Of a stretch of 64,000 nucleotides of DNA, positions 53,701 through 62,986 are shown piece after piece (the first letter of the stretch is position 1; each line of letters begins with the position of its first letter). Source of the stretch: Hymenolepis diminuta. Lineage: Eukaryota > Platyhelminthes > Cestoda > Cyclophyllidea > Hymenolepididae. A program made the position numbers and the translations under genes. The notes under the pieces are model-generated. The model was not told the DNA's origin. It ran no database searches and saw only the letters and a list, made by a program, of their open reading frames with translations. The stretch lies in contig CAADRB010000007.1 in assembly GCA_900708905.1 (NCBI GenBank), positions 669,982 through 733,981 on the forward strand. The letters are read 5' to 3'.

Positions 53701-56700
53701 CAATAAGAGAAGAAAAGAGCTCTGTGGGAGAGAGATGTAAAGTTATTAAAAGGATACATTATCACGCCCTCCATATTAGGGATGAGTTAAAAGCTATCAC
53801 ATTTACACGTGGCCAGAATTTCCTTCTATTTATTGCATTCGTCTACAAATAGGGATTCGTCAGGAAAATTTTAGTAATGTAGTCGCGTTAAGAAACCAAT
53901 GTCCTCTGGTTATGTATATTCTTGCATCAAGACAATAATAGGGTCAGACTTATTCAGATAAATAAAAATAAAATTATATTACTTAAATTCGTAACTTAGA
54001 GATGTTAAATCCAAAAGATTGTTTACATTTGAAAAAAATATGTGTCATTTTATCGAACACATTCTGACTCATATCTCTGTCCTAACTGTCTCAATGGATA
54101 ATTTTTATTGGTCATCCATTTGATAAACAAAGAACGAAAACAATTCAACTTCACTTGGTGTGTCGTAAATTGGCTCTATTCTCCTGACTCCATTTCAATT
54201 CATGACGTAGGCGATTATTCTCTGCTCTTCAAAACTTTAATTTTCATCTTTTCCTTCTCATTTTCTTTATTATTCCTTACTTCTTTTCAAAATTCCCCTG
54301 CTCTACACCCAAATTTAGCCGTCTGATTTGCCAAATGTTATTTTACCCTGTCAGCCTTTAGGGAAATCATTAGTTTTGTGAAACTTGATTGGGTTCCTAT
54401 AGTCTTTCTATTGACTTTGGTGGTACTTTAAGCGAAGGACTTCCACTTGTGGAGAATTCAATTCTGTTTTCCGGGTAAAATCAGCAATTAATTCAGTCGT
54501 TCACCAAAAAAAATCCTTTTTAAGCAGTCTTTTAGGTAGCAACTTATGCGCTAAAAATATTACTCGATCTACAACGTACATCTGTTGTTTGACTGTTGGA
54601 AAGATTGATTGAGTTCTACTCTTGAAACTTTGATCACATGGAGATTTGACCTTCAGAAGTCAGTTACTATAATATTCCATTATTAATTCACTTGAGTCCA
54701 AACCCACCACAGCCGCAAGTTCAAAGTGTTATTGTTCCAAATGCACTTGAATGCAGTTGGTACACAAGCCCCAAGACGACAATACTATCGGTTCCCTGCA
54801 TTGCCATCTCACAGTTTTCATTCATAGGAATTGTTTCAAAATAAGGTAACTCCCGGGCTAAACCCTTAAAATCCTTAGAAATTAGGGTTAATGTTTTGAG
54901 CAATCCTCTTTTAATCTAAAAAATAGCACTTCTTACATTTAGGTGTGATCTGCTTATATCAGGAAAAATTCAAACTTCCCGCCAGAAAGTTAAATGGTAA
55001 CAATTTTACCAAACGATATACGCGCTTTCCATGAAATAGTTAGTGTTATTGCCTCGAAACCGTTACATAGCTGTGAAAATGAAGTATAATTAAAAGGCGG
55101 ATTATATTTATTTTACTTTTACGCAAAAGTTTTCTTCATTTCTCTTTAAGAAATCTCATTAAACCTTGCGCATAAGATTCAATTTTTTCCACAATTTGGA
55201 GAAAATTTTGTTATTTTAATTTTTAAGACGAATACTACTTTTTGTTTAACTTGTTTATAAATAAATTAGCTGTAACGAATCCCATATGCTGATGAGGTAT
55301 TCAATTCTAATTCCCTCAGAGATATTAAGCAGAAGAAGTAACGTCTCTTAGCACGATCACCAATCTGGTGATGGAGTCGGTAATACCTAAAATTATATAG
55401 AGGATACGTTTGCCCCTGAGCCAGATTATGAATATTATAGTAAAAATGCATATGCTCGGGACATTCGGTCGATATGCTATATTGTGGACTGGAATTCTCC
55501 CTGGGCTCGGCTGTTATCCGCTTTATTGAACTAGATTTGGCCCTCGGTAGAAAGTAATCCCATCAATATATTACGTGAGCATTTACGATACCTTTGTTTC
55601 CAGTTGTGAATACAATATTTGGTTAATATTTTTTTCAAATTAAGAGCAAATCAAGTGGCAAAAGCAAAAGGATCAAACAAGATGCATGTATCTCCCAATA
55701 AATTTGTCAGATATAGTTAACTCTAACATTGGTTGCCTAAATATCATTTTTGTTAATATCATGTTGTGTTTTTTTCAGGAAAAGAAAACAAATTAAAAAG
55801 TCGTGATTTTAATTTGTGAATGAGATCAAAGTGATGCGAAAACCAATCAACAAATCTTTAGTACTCGCTACTTCAAAGATGAAATCCTTGAGAAGTAGTC
55901 AAAGAAAATACAAATGAAAAATTATTTAGAGAAATTTAAATATTATAAGAAAACCATGATGGGCTCGTTTTTTTTGCTTTTGTAGTAAGTAAATATTTTA
56001 ATTTCATACAAAATACTACACTCACCATCATGCTGGAAGACGACTCGGTGTTGTTGAATATCCTCATTCGAAAAGATGCTTACTGGAATCAATTCATTGG
56101 AAGATGAGGAAATCAATCCACCTTTCAATCCTCTAATTTTGTATTCAATGTGTGCGTAATCTGAAGCAATATAAGAAAATAGATTCAGATGGACATCCAT
56201 CGCATAATAAAGCCCTCGAAACAGGCCAGTAAAGTCTTGGTTCCCAGAGGCCCAAGGAAAGGATTGTTTACAAAGTTTGGAGGAAAATGTTGAATTATTT
56301 ACGTACTCCATTTTTTAAGATTAAAAGATGACCCTCTATGCATTTCCAAAATTACTCTTTATTTGCATTCTGTAAGAAAATACTTCGGTTTTTCACTCAC
56401 GAAGCCGCAGTGACATCTTTAGGTCCCTATGACGCAAAATCCCTATCCGTCATATCCAAATACGTCTACCTTTCCACTCCCCCCCCTCCCCACTCCCATA
56501 ACCGTCTCGTTTCATTTGAAAGTACACATGTACCCATCCTCCTCACGCGCCTGCTTGCCCATGTGACTCATAAATTGCCTTTGTATTTCCACACACGCAC
56601 ATGCGCGCCGACACCCTGATCACACACTGCTCCTACGCTGCCGTCTCATCACCTTTATCTCTTATCTCTCTCTTACCCAATTGAATCCTCATTGTTGCTT

Positions 56701-59700
56701 GATCAGTGCACTTTGACCTAGTCAGATCTTGGTGTTTTGGTCTGCAACTAAAGTTAATTTGTAGCTGCCAGCCATTAGTTGTCACCTTAACTCCAACTTG
56801 GATGCGTAAACGGTTATTACCGGTTTTTCAATCCATCAGAAGATGTCTTAACGTGAATTCTCAAGGTAAAATTATTTTATCTTCGAATCTATCTGTGTCT
56901 GCTAAAAGTTTGACGATGGAGACTTGTACTTCAGTTAGGCAATTCATATCGAAGGGTATTACTTAACGCTCAAATATGATTAAATTATTGAATTATTAAA
57001 AGTCTCTAATTCAAAACACTAGAAGAATGCATTTTAGCTTTTTATTAATTAATGGTCATATATTACGAGGGATGGAGATGAAATATACAAATGAGAGGTG
57101 AAAGATCATTTCGTATCTTAATGCTATATGACTAAATAAATCAATATCAAATTTTGTTTTATTTTATATCGATCAAAGTATTAAATGACAAATTCATCTA
57201 TTGTGTTGGCGCCACAGTATAAATGATTACAGAATCTGAGAATATTTGCCTATCTTTACCCGAGACCCCGAAATGGAAACATTAAGAACCCGCATATGTC
57301 TAAATAAGACTTATTAATACTGTTAATGGCATGAAAGAATACTGCGTGATCGAAAGGAATAAAAATGCAAATGAAATTAAGCCCTAGCCTGAATGATTTT
57401 GTGACCGTTGATGTAAGATATATTACTATTTGCTACATTATCTGCTTGAGAAATTTATGGTGATCAGTTATCCACCAAATCAAAAAAGCCGGTGCTGGTA
57501 TCGAATTCCGCAAAGCAAATGTTTTTTTCTCCAGTTATCCTCCTTTCAGCAACACGGGAAACTATTTGGAATTGTTGGCAGAAATAGTCTTCATTAAACC
57601 AGCTATTCAATGTCAGTTCTGCCAATTACATAATAATCGTCTTTGCAAATAGTTCTTAACTGAAATGAATTAAGCTGAGTACTCTAACCTGCCATTACTT
57701 CACAGATCCTAGATCCTAATAGTTGTAAATGAATCTTATAATTATCTAATCACACAAAACGTTTAGGGAAATGAGAAGTACCTGATTCGTCTTTTTTAAT
57801 TCTAAATAGTTACGCTTTTTATTTATATTTAATATTATACAAATGAGAAATAGCAGTTCGAACAAGGCAAAAATACTAATCATTAGTGAAATTCATAATG
57901 CATGGATTGTATCCCACATTCAACATTCAATTTCTAGAAAATTCTATACAATTTTCGGTATAAAAAAAAATGCGTTACTTCCGGACATAATAGATGTCTA
58001 TAAACGTCTGAAAACTCGAAACAGTAAGTTAATCGACAACAGCATTCCACTTAAATGATCCGATGTGGGCATAGAATGCCTCAAACTTGCCACTCATCAC
58101 GCACAGACATTGACGGTCGGCGGGGGGTATATTGACCTTGATCCAAAAATTCATTGCATATAAAATTCATTTTCTGTTCAGTAAACTGACATAGCTTGGA
58201 GAATGAATCTTTACGTCTTTACAAAATTTCCACCAAATTATCTATTATCTTCGAGACTTAACTTGTCTCGTCCTCACAGTGGCCCTTACTCCAACGGTTA
58301 CCTCAAGTTCTCGTATAGAATAATAGCGTGTCTTCAAGTTGTTTATTTTATTTAGCGGGATAAGCTAATTAAATGCTTAACTCTACGTTGATCTCCATTC
58401 CCTACACCTATTCTTCCTTATTCTTTATTCTTCGTCTACCCTTTTGCTTGAAACTCTATAAACTTAGCAATTACCGATTCGAATACCCCTTTTCTCTATC
58501 TCTCTCCTCCTTACACTTTCGAATCTTCGTTGTGGTTAGGTCAATAAAACTTTAATCTACACAGCTCTCGTGTTCTAATTTTTGAACTGTAGACTGTAAT
58601 TATTAACTGTCAGCTCTTGTGGCTACCTTTAAAAGTTTCCCAATCCACTCCAAACTGTTCTAGCGACATGATTAACCTGAATTGTACCTTCTCCGTGACC
58701 TCGATTCACATAATTTAAAATTCCTATGTATTATATTTGCATATCTAAAACGCATATTCCAGTTCATGGATCAGAGCTCCCAATGAGAATTGCATTTTGA
58801 AACTTTATACGATCGTAGAATATTTAAATTCCTCAATATTTACTGGTAAATTTAAATCCTTTAATTTAAGAGCATTATACAAGAATTATTTAATTGACCT
58901 TGACAGCTGCGAATTCGTATACTAGACACAGTCTTTTGGAAAGAAATTGTTCTTTTTCTGCTTGATTAAGGGAAAAATTTTTAAATCTTTATCAATATTT
59001 GTTTATTTGTATTTACTTGAATGTTATTTACGCACCGTTTACTTCCGAATCCTCATAAGCTGCCGTAACCTGAGCTGCAAGATTTGAAGGAGATATTTCA
59101 GTTACCGAACTCCACCATATTTGGGCTGTCTCGAGTCGAATCAAATAGACAGGTACGCCGCGCACAAGCAAGAAAAATGTCATTCTTTGTCGAGGTACTC
59201 TGGTTTCAACTTCTCCTCGAATGATACCAGAGATCTGTGAAATGAAGACACAACATTATGTCATTCGATTTGGAAGGAAAACCAAATTAATTTCATATTT
59301 TATTAAGCACAAAATTAATTACTTTAATTGCTGATTGTCACTTTATCAAAAATTAGACGACCATTAATCCAGCCTCTTTTGAAGTAAAAGATTTCTAAAC
59401 GTAAATGTTTACTCACAGATTTATCAATAAATTAATTCTTATATAAAGTCTATGATTGCTCAAAAATTAGTTCATTTCTGCATTCGCTTATAACGTATCG
59501 CAGCGAGACCTTACACCAACTCAATCCCGTCATTTAAATTTATAGCTTGAGCCAAGTTGTTATTTAATTAAACTTATCGAAGTTTGAAATTGTCAATCTC
59601 ATTTTATGTGCTTTTAAACTTTTATTTTGTAGAGCTCATCATAAGTAAACATTAATGAGCTGTGCTTTGCATGATACAATCATGTAAACATATAAAATTT

Positions 59701-62700
59701 TACCTCCGTAGTTCAAAAGATGCAAGTGTTAGCATTGCCTAATTCTTTAACCTCCTTAAATTCCAGGTGAATATGAATGCAAACCAGTTTGTGAAGTGGA
59801 TTATCATGAAACCACATGATTTTGTAGATTTGCACATTTGAGGCAATATTTAATTCCACTGGCAGTTTTTGAGCTCTATTGAGTGAGGGAAACGGTAAAT
59901 TGTAAAAAAGACTCCTTATAGGACCAGAGTGGGAGGGTTGTTTTTCAGTTCACCGAACAGCAAAAACATTTCTGTGTTCAACCTAGATCAATTTTTTAGT
60001 AACAATTTCAGCCTCAGTATTTGAAAAATTTTACAAGTTATGGGATGTAAACATTCATGATTTAATGATATCAGCGTAAGTACCATTTTTATTTCCCGCT
60101 GAGCAAAAAATTTCTGGATTCAATCATAAGACAGTGTCTAAAATAGAGCAGTATTCCAGATATGACAAAAGACGATAAGTCGAATAAGGGTCTATAATAA
60201 ATGTCAAATGTCAACGGTCATAATTTAATTGAATTCCGGAAGCACTGACATGTATGGATTTAGCCTAAGGTGCATACTTCACTTTAAAATATCCAAATGT
60301 TCAGGTAGTTAATTTTAATGTATTGATCCTTGGTTTTTGGATGAGTTCATGTCTCCAACATTCAGAACTACTTAGAAACTGATTTAGTTGAACAGTTATC
60401 AATTCCAATTTAATGTATTTGCATCTCTTTGAAACCATGAGCAGTTAGAAGAGACTGGTATATATATATATATATATTATTCATTTCAAAGCTTGAGTTA
60501 AACAATGCTAAAATTGATCACCTGACGTGTTTGATCCTGCCCTTCCGTTTATATGCGTATAATGAAGCGTATCTGCAGTGAGTTCGGTTCAGAATGTGAT
60601 GCTTTTTCACTCAAAGATGTAACATCGAATGTTAAGAAAGTTTTTTGGAGCTCCCATAATTTTTATCCACATGATCGTGAATTATTTGCAACTTACTTTT
60701 AATAAACAACTCGAAAAATACTTATAAGATCTCGTCATTTCTTTCCCACAGGCAAATTTTGGATTTCGTGAGATCATGTATTTTGTTATATTTATATTAA
60801 AAGCAGGTATTGTAAAGGAATACTGATTTAACAGACACCACTGTTTTTCCTTAGAGTCCGAAGGCAGTTATCGTATAAAATTCTGGACTTTCATAAAATG
60901 CAAGATATTCAACTGCGTCATCGGTCTTTGAAAGAGTAAATTTAGTTAAATTGATAAGATAAATCAGTAGTAAAATCCTTCATATTTATAGACAAGAAGC
61001 TATAGTGTTGTCCAGTAAAGAAATATCAGGATATTGAATGTGCAGCATCGGATTATTCATTAAATTAATATGGTCCACTCCAAATTCAAAAAATTAAATT
61101 AAGTACGACTTTTTGACACCCTTAATTAATTTTCAAACTCTTTAAAATTACCCCTCTCTTTAACCTCACTGAAATTTTTACCCGATCTCAATTGTCTTAC
61201 CACAATTAAGAGGTGAAAAATGCCTTTTTATAGCTTTATTTTCTAATTGGGCTAATATTATTTAATAAGCATCTTATTCAAAACAAGGAATCTTCAGTTT
61301 GATATTGAAACAAAAACTAACTCCACATATAATTTAAGATAAGATACCTTTGATAAATTTTTTCTAATTTAATGCATTATATTGATTTCTTAATTACTGC
61401 AAATATTTTTATATTAAAAATAGTATTGGCTTAAAAAAGTAATTTTTATTATTAGGCCACACAGGTAACTCTTTAATAATCTATTTTACTCACCATTTCC
61501 CGATTTGTATCAACTTTTTTCGTACGAAATATTAAGAAAATTTTTATTGATTGATATTTTCATATGGCATGGGAAATGGGAAAAAACCACTTATATTAAA
61601 ATATTTAGTTGCATGACATCTTTTAGGCAGAATGGGAAAAAAAGGCTTGGAAACAAATATTTCAAATACTTGGTCGTTTAAAACAAGAGTCCGGTGATTC
61701 CTTTAAGTATACAAGTTAGTGGCGAACTTCTATTCGTTGGATGTCTAGCTGCTACCTTCACGGAGATATTTCACATAATTCCAGTGAAGAGAAAGATAAA
61801 CTGCACTTACCTACACCATTTAACAATGAAGGAACAAATGTGATTTCTATATTTTTGCTGATGTCCATTCAATCTGGTTTTAGAAAGAGCTCCCCTTTTG
61901 TCATCATTAGAGCTCGTCTTGAGTGAATTTGAGTGAGCTCTTCCATATTAAAACACATAAGCCAGTATAGGCCTGCTATCTAACGGATCTTTAACAAAAA
62001 AGATTGAAATGATCGCACCATTTAACCTTTCAAATTTAGTCCTTTGGCATTCGAGATTGAATTTGATGTTGTTGTAATTATTTGTCCTTAAAAACCTATA
62101 TCTACTTCACTTGCGTTGATGGCTAAGCTCCATCCAAACGTCCTGGATTATTTAAAGAAATTAACTTTTATAAGACGATATGGTCCTAATCGGATCTGGT
62201 TACAATCCCGGTAACAGAACTAAAATCCTTACATTTATCTTTCCTTTTTCCAGTAAATTCTATACGAAAATCTGTGTATTCGGTATCTAAATCTCGTCTT
62301 AGCTCTACTTTTTTATTGAAATGAATTTTATTTGCTTCATGGTTATGTTTGCTTAACTTTACTTGTGGTGATAACAAAGGAATATGGTTTGAATTATTCA
62401 GTTCTAACTTGTTCAATTTGTTAAAAATGAATGATCTTTCATATGTATCTAATTGTTTATCTTTATTGTTGTAAGCTGATAAACCAGAGCAAAAAATTTT
62501 AATTTAAATCTAACGCGCTGTTAATTAATTAATTTAAAACCATTTTTGATTAATAATTAGAAACAATGTAGGTTCATAGTTTGCTTATTTTGCGTGCAAG
62601 TGTGTGAATATTCAAATTATGTGATTTTAAGTAAATACTGAAAAATTTATAAAATCATCTTATTATATAAACAAATAGTTTAAAATAATTCACAAAAATT

Positions 62701-62986
62701 GCAGTCCACATGTGTGATTCATTCCATTCTGCAAAATATTGCTTTCAAAATAATTTAATTATTTAAATGATTAAAATAAGCATTTTTAATCCAAATATTA
62801 TATAGAAAATTAAATTTGAGGCCAAATTTCATGAACAATCGATTTTTGTTTTAAGAAATCAATTTAAAAATACAATTACTTACGGTTATGCTGGCAAAGT
62901 TGCACGTTTCCCTTCCATTATGTTCGAAGTAAATATCATTCTCCAGTAAGTTTTTCTTGGAAAACATCCTAATCGTTCGATTCAAT
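46098..62986 (-). CDS. CSPG4/NG2-like transmembrane proteoglycan, 3' part
   Basis: Ten exons on the minus strand encode roughly 1,000 residues of a type I membrane protein of the CSPG4/NG2 (fly Kon-tiki) family, whose members act in cell adhesion, migration and matrix binding at the cell surface. Seen directly: several cadherin-like CSPG repeats with the hallmark phrases (P-x-YG-D-V/I, F-x-x-E/Q-D-I, I-x-Y/F-x-H-x-G, F-x-F), one membrane segment, and a cytoplasmic tail. Exons in order: 62986-62884, 59234-59036, 56160-56026, 54905-54708, 51853-51784, 51019-50881, 50790-50595, 48322-48053, 47980-47825, 47753-46098. All junctions are in phase except that exon 54905-54708 carries one extra base. 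Known CSPG4 proteins are about 2,300 residues with N-terminal laminin-G domains, so the 5' half should lie beyond 64000. FRAS1/FREM proteins share CSPG repeats, but their carboxy ends differ. Confidence 0.85.
47754..47824 (-). other. Short intron, 71 nt
   Basis: GTAAGT...TTGGTAG. Phase 0, joining GILDKFLVE to VFSNSGKDT. Read on the minus strand. Confidence 0.85.
47825..47980 (-). CDS. CSPG4-like gene, exon
   Basis: Fifty-two codons, phase 0 at both ends; acceptor ATATCTAG, donor GAA|GTAAGT. It contains VVKSLPIYGDILCDEKAVKI, the LP-x-YG-D-I signature of a CSPG repeat. The following intron is 71 nt. Confidence 0.85.
47981..48052 (-). other. Short intron, 72 nt
   Basis: GTACAG...ATATCTAG. Phase 0, joining GYSEYQ to PALNSV. 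It is nearly the same length as the next intron, suggesting a constrained minimal intron size in this species. Confidence 0.85.
48053..48322 (-). CDS. CSPG4-like gene, exon
   Basis: Ninety codons, phase 0 at both ends; acceptor GATATCTAG, donor CAG|GTACAG. It starts YDISSGHVLISCTKAA and ends MYDIGYSEYQ. It fits inter-repeat beta-sandwich sequence of the ectodomain. The following intron is only 72 nt. Confidence 0.8.
48323..50594 (-). other. Intron, about 2.3 kb
   Basis: Intron of the CSPG4-like gene (GTAAGT...ATCTAG). Mostly AT-rich with no nested gene recognised. It contains a GC-rich island at 49879-50055. Confidence 0.75.
49879..50055. repeat. GC-rich intronic island, possible short transposon
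   Basis: About 180 bases are markedly richer in G and C than the intron around them. They read CGGTCATCTAGCCCAAGACC at the left and TGCGTGCATGCGTGCGTTTG at the right. On the minus strand it is open for about 70 codons. The abrupt composition change suggests an inserted SINE-like or other short element, but I see no tail, target duplication or second copy in this window. Confidence 0.3.
50595..50790 (-). CDS. CSPG4-like gene, exon
   Basis: Sixty-five codons plus one base, donor CAC|GTAAGT (phase 0). It contains EVSMTNISPLLILTDDKNY and CYFEVKSATNIYG. Two acceptors lie six bases apart (TTTTAG and TTTCAG), both in phase, so the exon may start at 50796 or 50790 and gain or lose two residues. Confidence 0.75.
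50881..51019 (-). CDS. CSPG4-like gene, exon
   Basis: The 139-nt exon has acceptor ATTTTTAG and donor TC|GTATGT. It encodes GFKFSLIYGNYESAVHEFNI, the F-x-F...DG...F-x-I strands that close one CSPG repeat, and then INPIIGQVDS. Confidence 0.8.
51020..51783 (-). other. Intron, 764 nt
   Basis: Intron of the CSPG4-like gene (GTTAGT...TTTTTAG). A plus-strand 85-codon frame at 51062-51319 has no known domain and is antisense to the gene. It is treated as chance. Confidence 0.7.
51784..51853 (-). CDS. CSPG4-like gene, short exon
   Basis: Twenty-three codons plus one base, acceptor TTATATTAG, donor G|GTTAGT. It encodes EELNWSMMYIKYGEERVCY, the eL...v-x-Y-x-x-G core of a repeat. Phase 0 at the start and phase 1 at the end match its neighbours. 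Confidence 0.75.
51854..54707 (-). other. Intron, about 2.9 kb
   Basis: AT-rich. No further CSPG-like exon and no transposon were recognised in it. Its upstream donor depends on the uncertain exon at 54708. Confidence 0.5.
54708..54905 (-). CDS. CSPG4-like gene, probable exon with a one-base frame break
   Basis: The frame from 54903 contains LTLISKDFKG, ELPYFETIPMNEN and VYQLHSSAFGTITL. The last resembles the L-x-Y-x-V...P-x-G-x-I opening of a CSPG repeat. It then meets TGA at 54721-54723. Ignoring one T in the TTT run at 54723-54725, the frame continues as ELAAV to the donor GTG|GTGGGT and joins the next exon in phase 0. The acceptor is uncertain: AAAAGAG (start 54905) or GGTTTAG (start 54857); both fit phase 1. 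The extra base may be a real lesion, an assembly error, or a sign that the exon is misplaced. Confidence 0.5.
54906..56025 (-). other. Intron, about 1.1 kb
   Basis: Begins GTGAGT. It contains a GC-richer unexplained island at 55266-55590. No CSPG-like exon is visible. Confidence 0.5.
55266..55590. repeat. Unexplained GC-richer island in an intron
   Basis: A patch of about 325 bases with blocks such as CCTGGGCTCGGCTGTTATCC and TTTGGCCCTCGGTAGAAAG stands out from the AT-rich intron. Minus-strand open frames (61 codons at 55451-55266) do not match the host gene. A decayed transposon is the most likely source, but no class can be named. Confidence 0.3.
56026..56160 (-). CDS. CSPG4-like gene, exon
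   Basis: Forty-five codons, phase 1 at both ends, acceptor TTGCTTCAG and donor G|GTGAGT. It holds the best single CSPG repeat half in the window: HIEYKIRGLKGGL, then VSIFSNEDI, then VVFQHDG. An open frame continues upstream to 56311, but that extension lacks family features and the acceptor explains the boundary. Confidence 0.85.
56328..56810 (+). repeat. Dispersed pyrimidine-rich repeat, copy 4 (intronic)
   Basis: The most complete copy, lying antisense inside an intron of the CSPG4-like gene. It shares AGGTCCCTATGACGCAAAA, GTGACTCATAAATTGC and ATGACCCTCT with copy 2, CTTGGTGT...CTGCAA-like sequence with copy 3, and the closing GTAGCTGCCAGCCATTAGTT block with copy 1. A plus-strand open frame of 93 codons runs through it but reflects the biased composition. 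No terminal repeats or target duplication are evident. Confidence 0.8.
58376..58615 (+). repeat. Dispersed pyrimidine-rich repeat, copy 5 (weak)
   Basis: A degenerate match to the downstream half of the family: a CTCTATCTCTCTCCTCCTTA tract, TCGTTGTGGTTAGGTCA, and AACTGTCAGCTCTTGTGGCTA resembling the closing block of copy 1. Same orientation as the others. The similarity was seen by eye and is less certain. Confidence 0.4.
59036..59234 (-). CDS. CSPG4-like gene, exon
   Basis: Sixty-six residues plus one base. The acceptor TTTCACAG is strong; the donor G|GTGCGT leaves phase 1. It starts ISGIIRGEVETRVPRQ and contains WWSSVTEISPSNL. It runs from the end of one CSPG repeat into the start of the next. 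Joined to the following exon the split codon becomes Asp, giving SEVNDYAHIEY, a natural repeat sequence. Confidence 0.8.
59235..62883 (-). other. Intron, about 3.6 kb
   Basis: GTAAGT...TTTCACAG, phase 0. AT-rich, with a (TA)n microsatellite at 60459 and a minus-strand open frame at 62186-62416 discussed in the findings. No nested gene was recognised. Confidence 0.65.
60459..60476. repeat. (TA)9 microsatellite
   Basis: Nine uninterrupted TA units inside an intron. Confidence 0.9.
62884..62986 (-). CDS. CSPG4-like gene, first exon in window
   Basis: Encodes 34 residues in the middle of a CSPG repeat, with KNLLENDIYFEHNG matching the repeat's D-L...I-x-F-x-H-x-G core and a cysteine after it. 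The acceptor CTTTTAG leaves one base of a split codon, so another exon must lie upstream, outside or near the end of the window. The donor ACC|GTAAGT is strong, phase 0. Confidence 0.8.

Larger units (their letters stand above)
56161..59035 (-). other. Intron, about 2.9 kb
   Basis: Begins GTGCGT and ends TTGCTTCAG. It contains repeat copy 4 (from 56328) and the weak copy 5 (58376-58615). The rest is AT-rich without recognised content. Confidence 0.7.

Noticed and set aside
56161..56311. Upstream extension of the CSPG exon to a Met at 56311
   Set aside because: The sequence before the TTGCTTCAG acceptor lacks CSPG features. Splicing at 56160 gives a perfect phase and a sensible junction codon.
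56338..56619. Plus-strand frame of 93 codons
   Set aside because: It lies inside repeat copy 4, antisense to the host gene, and is not conserved as a frame in copy 2.
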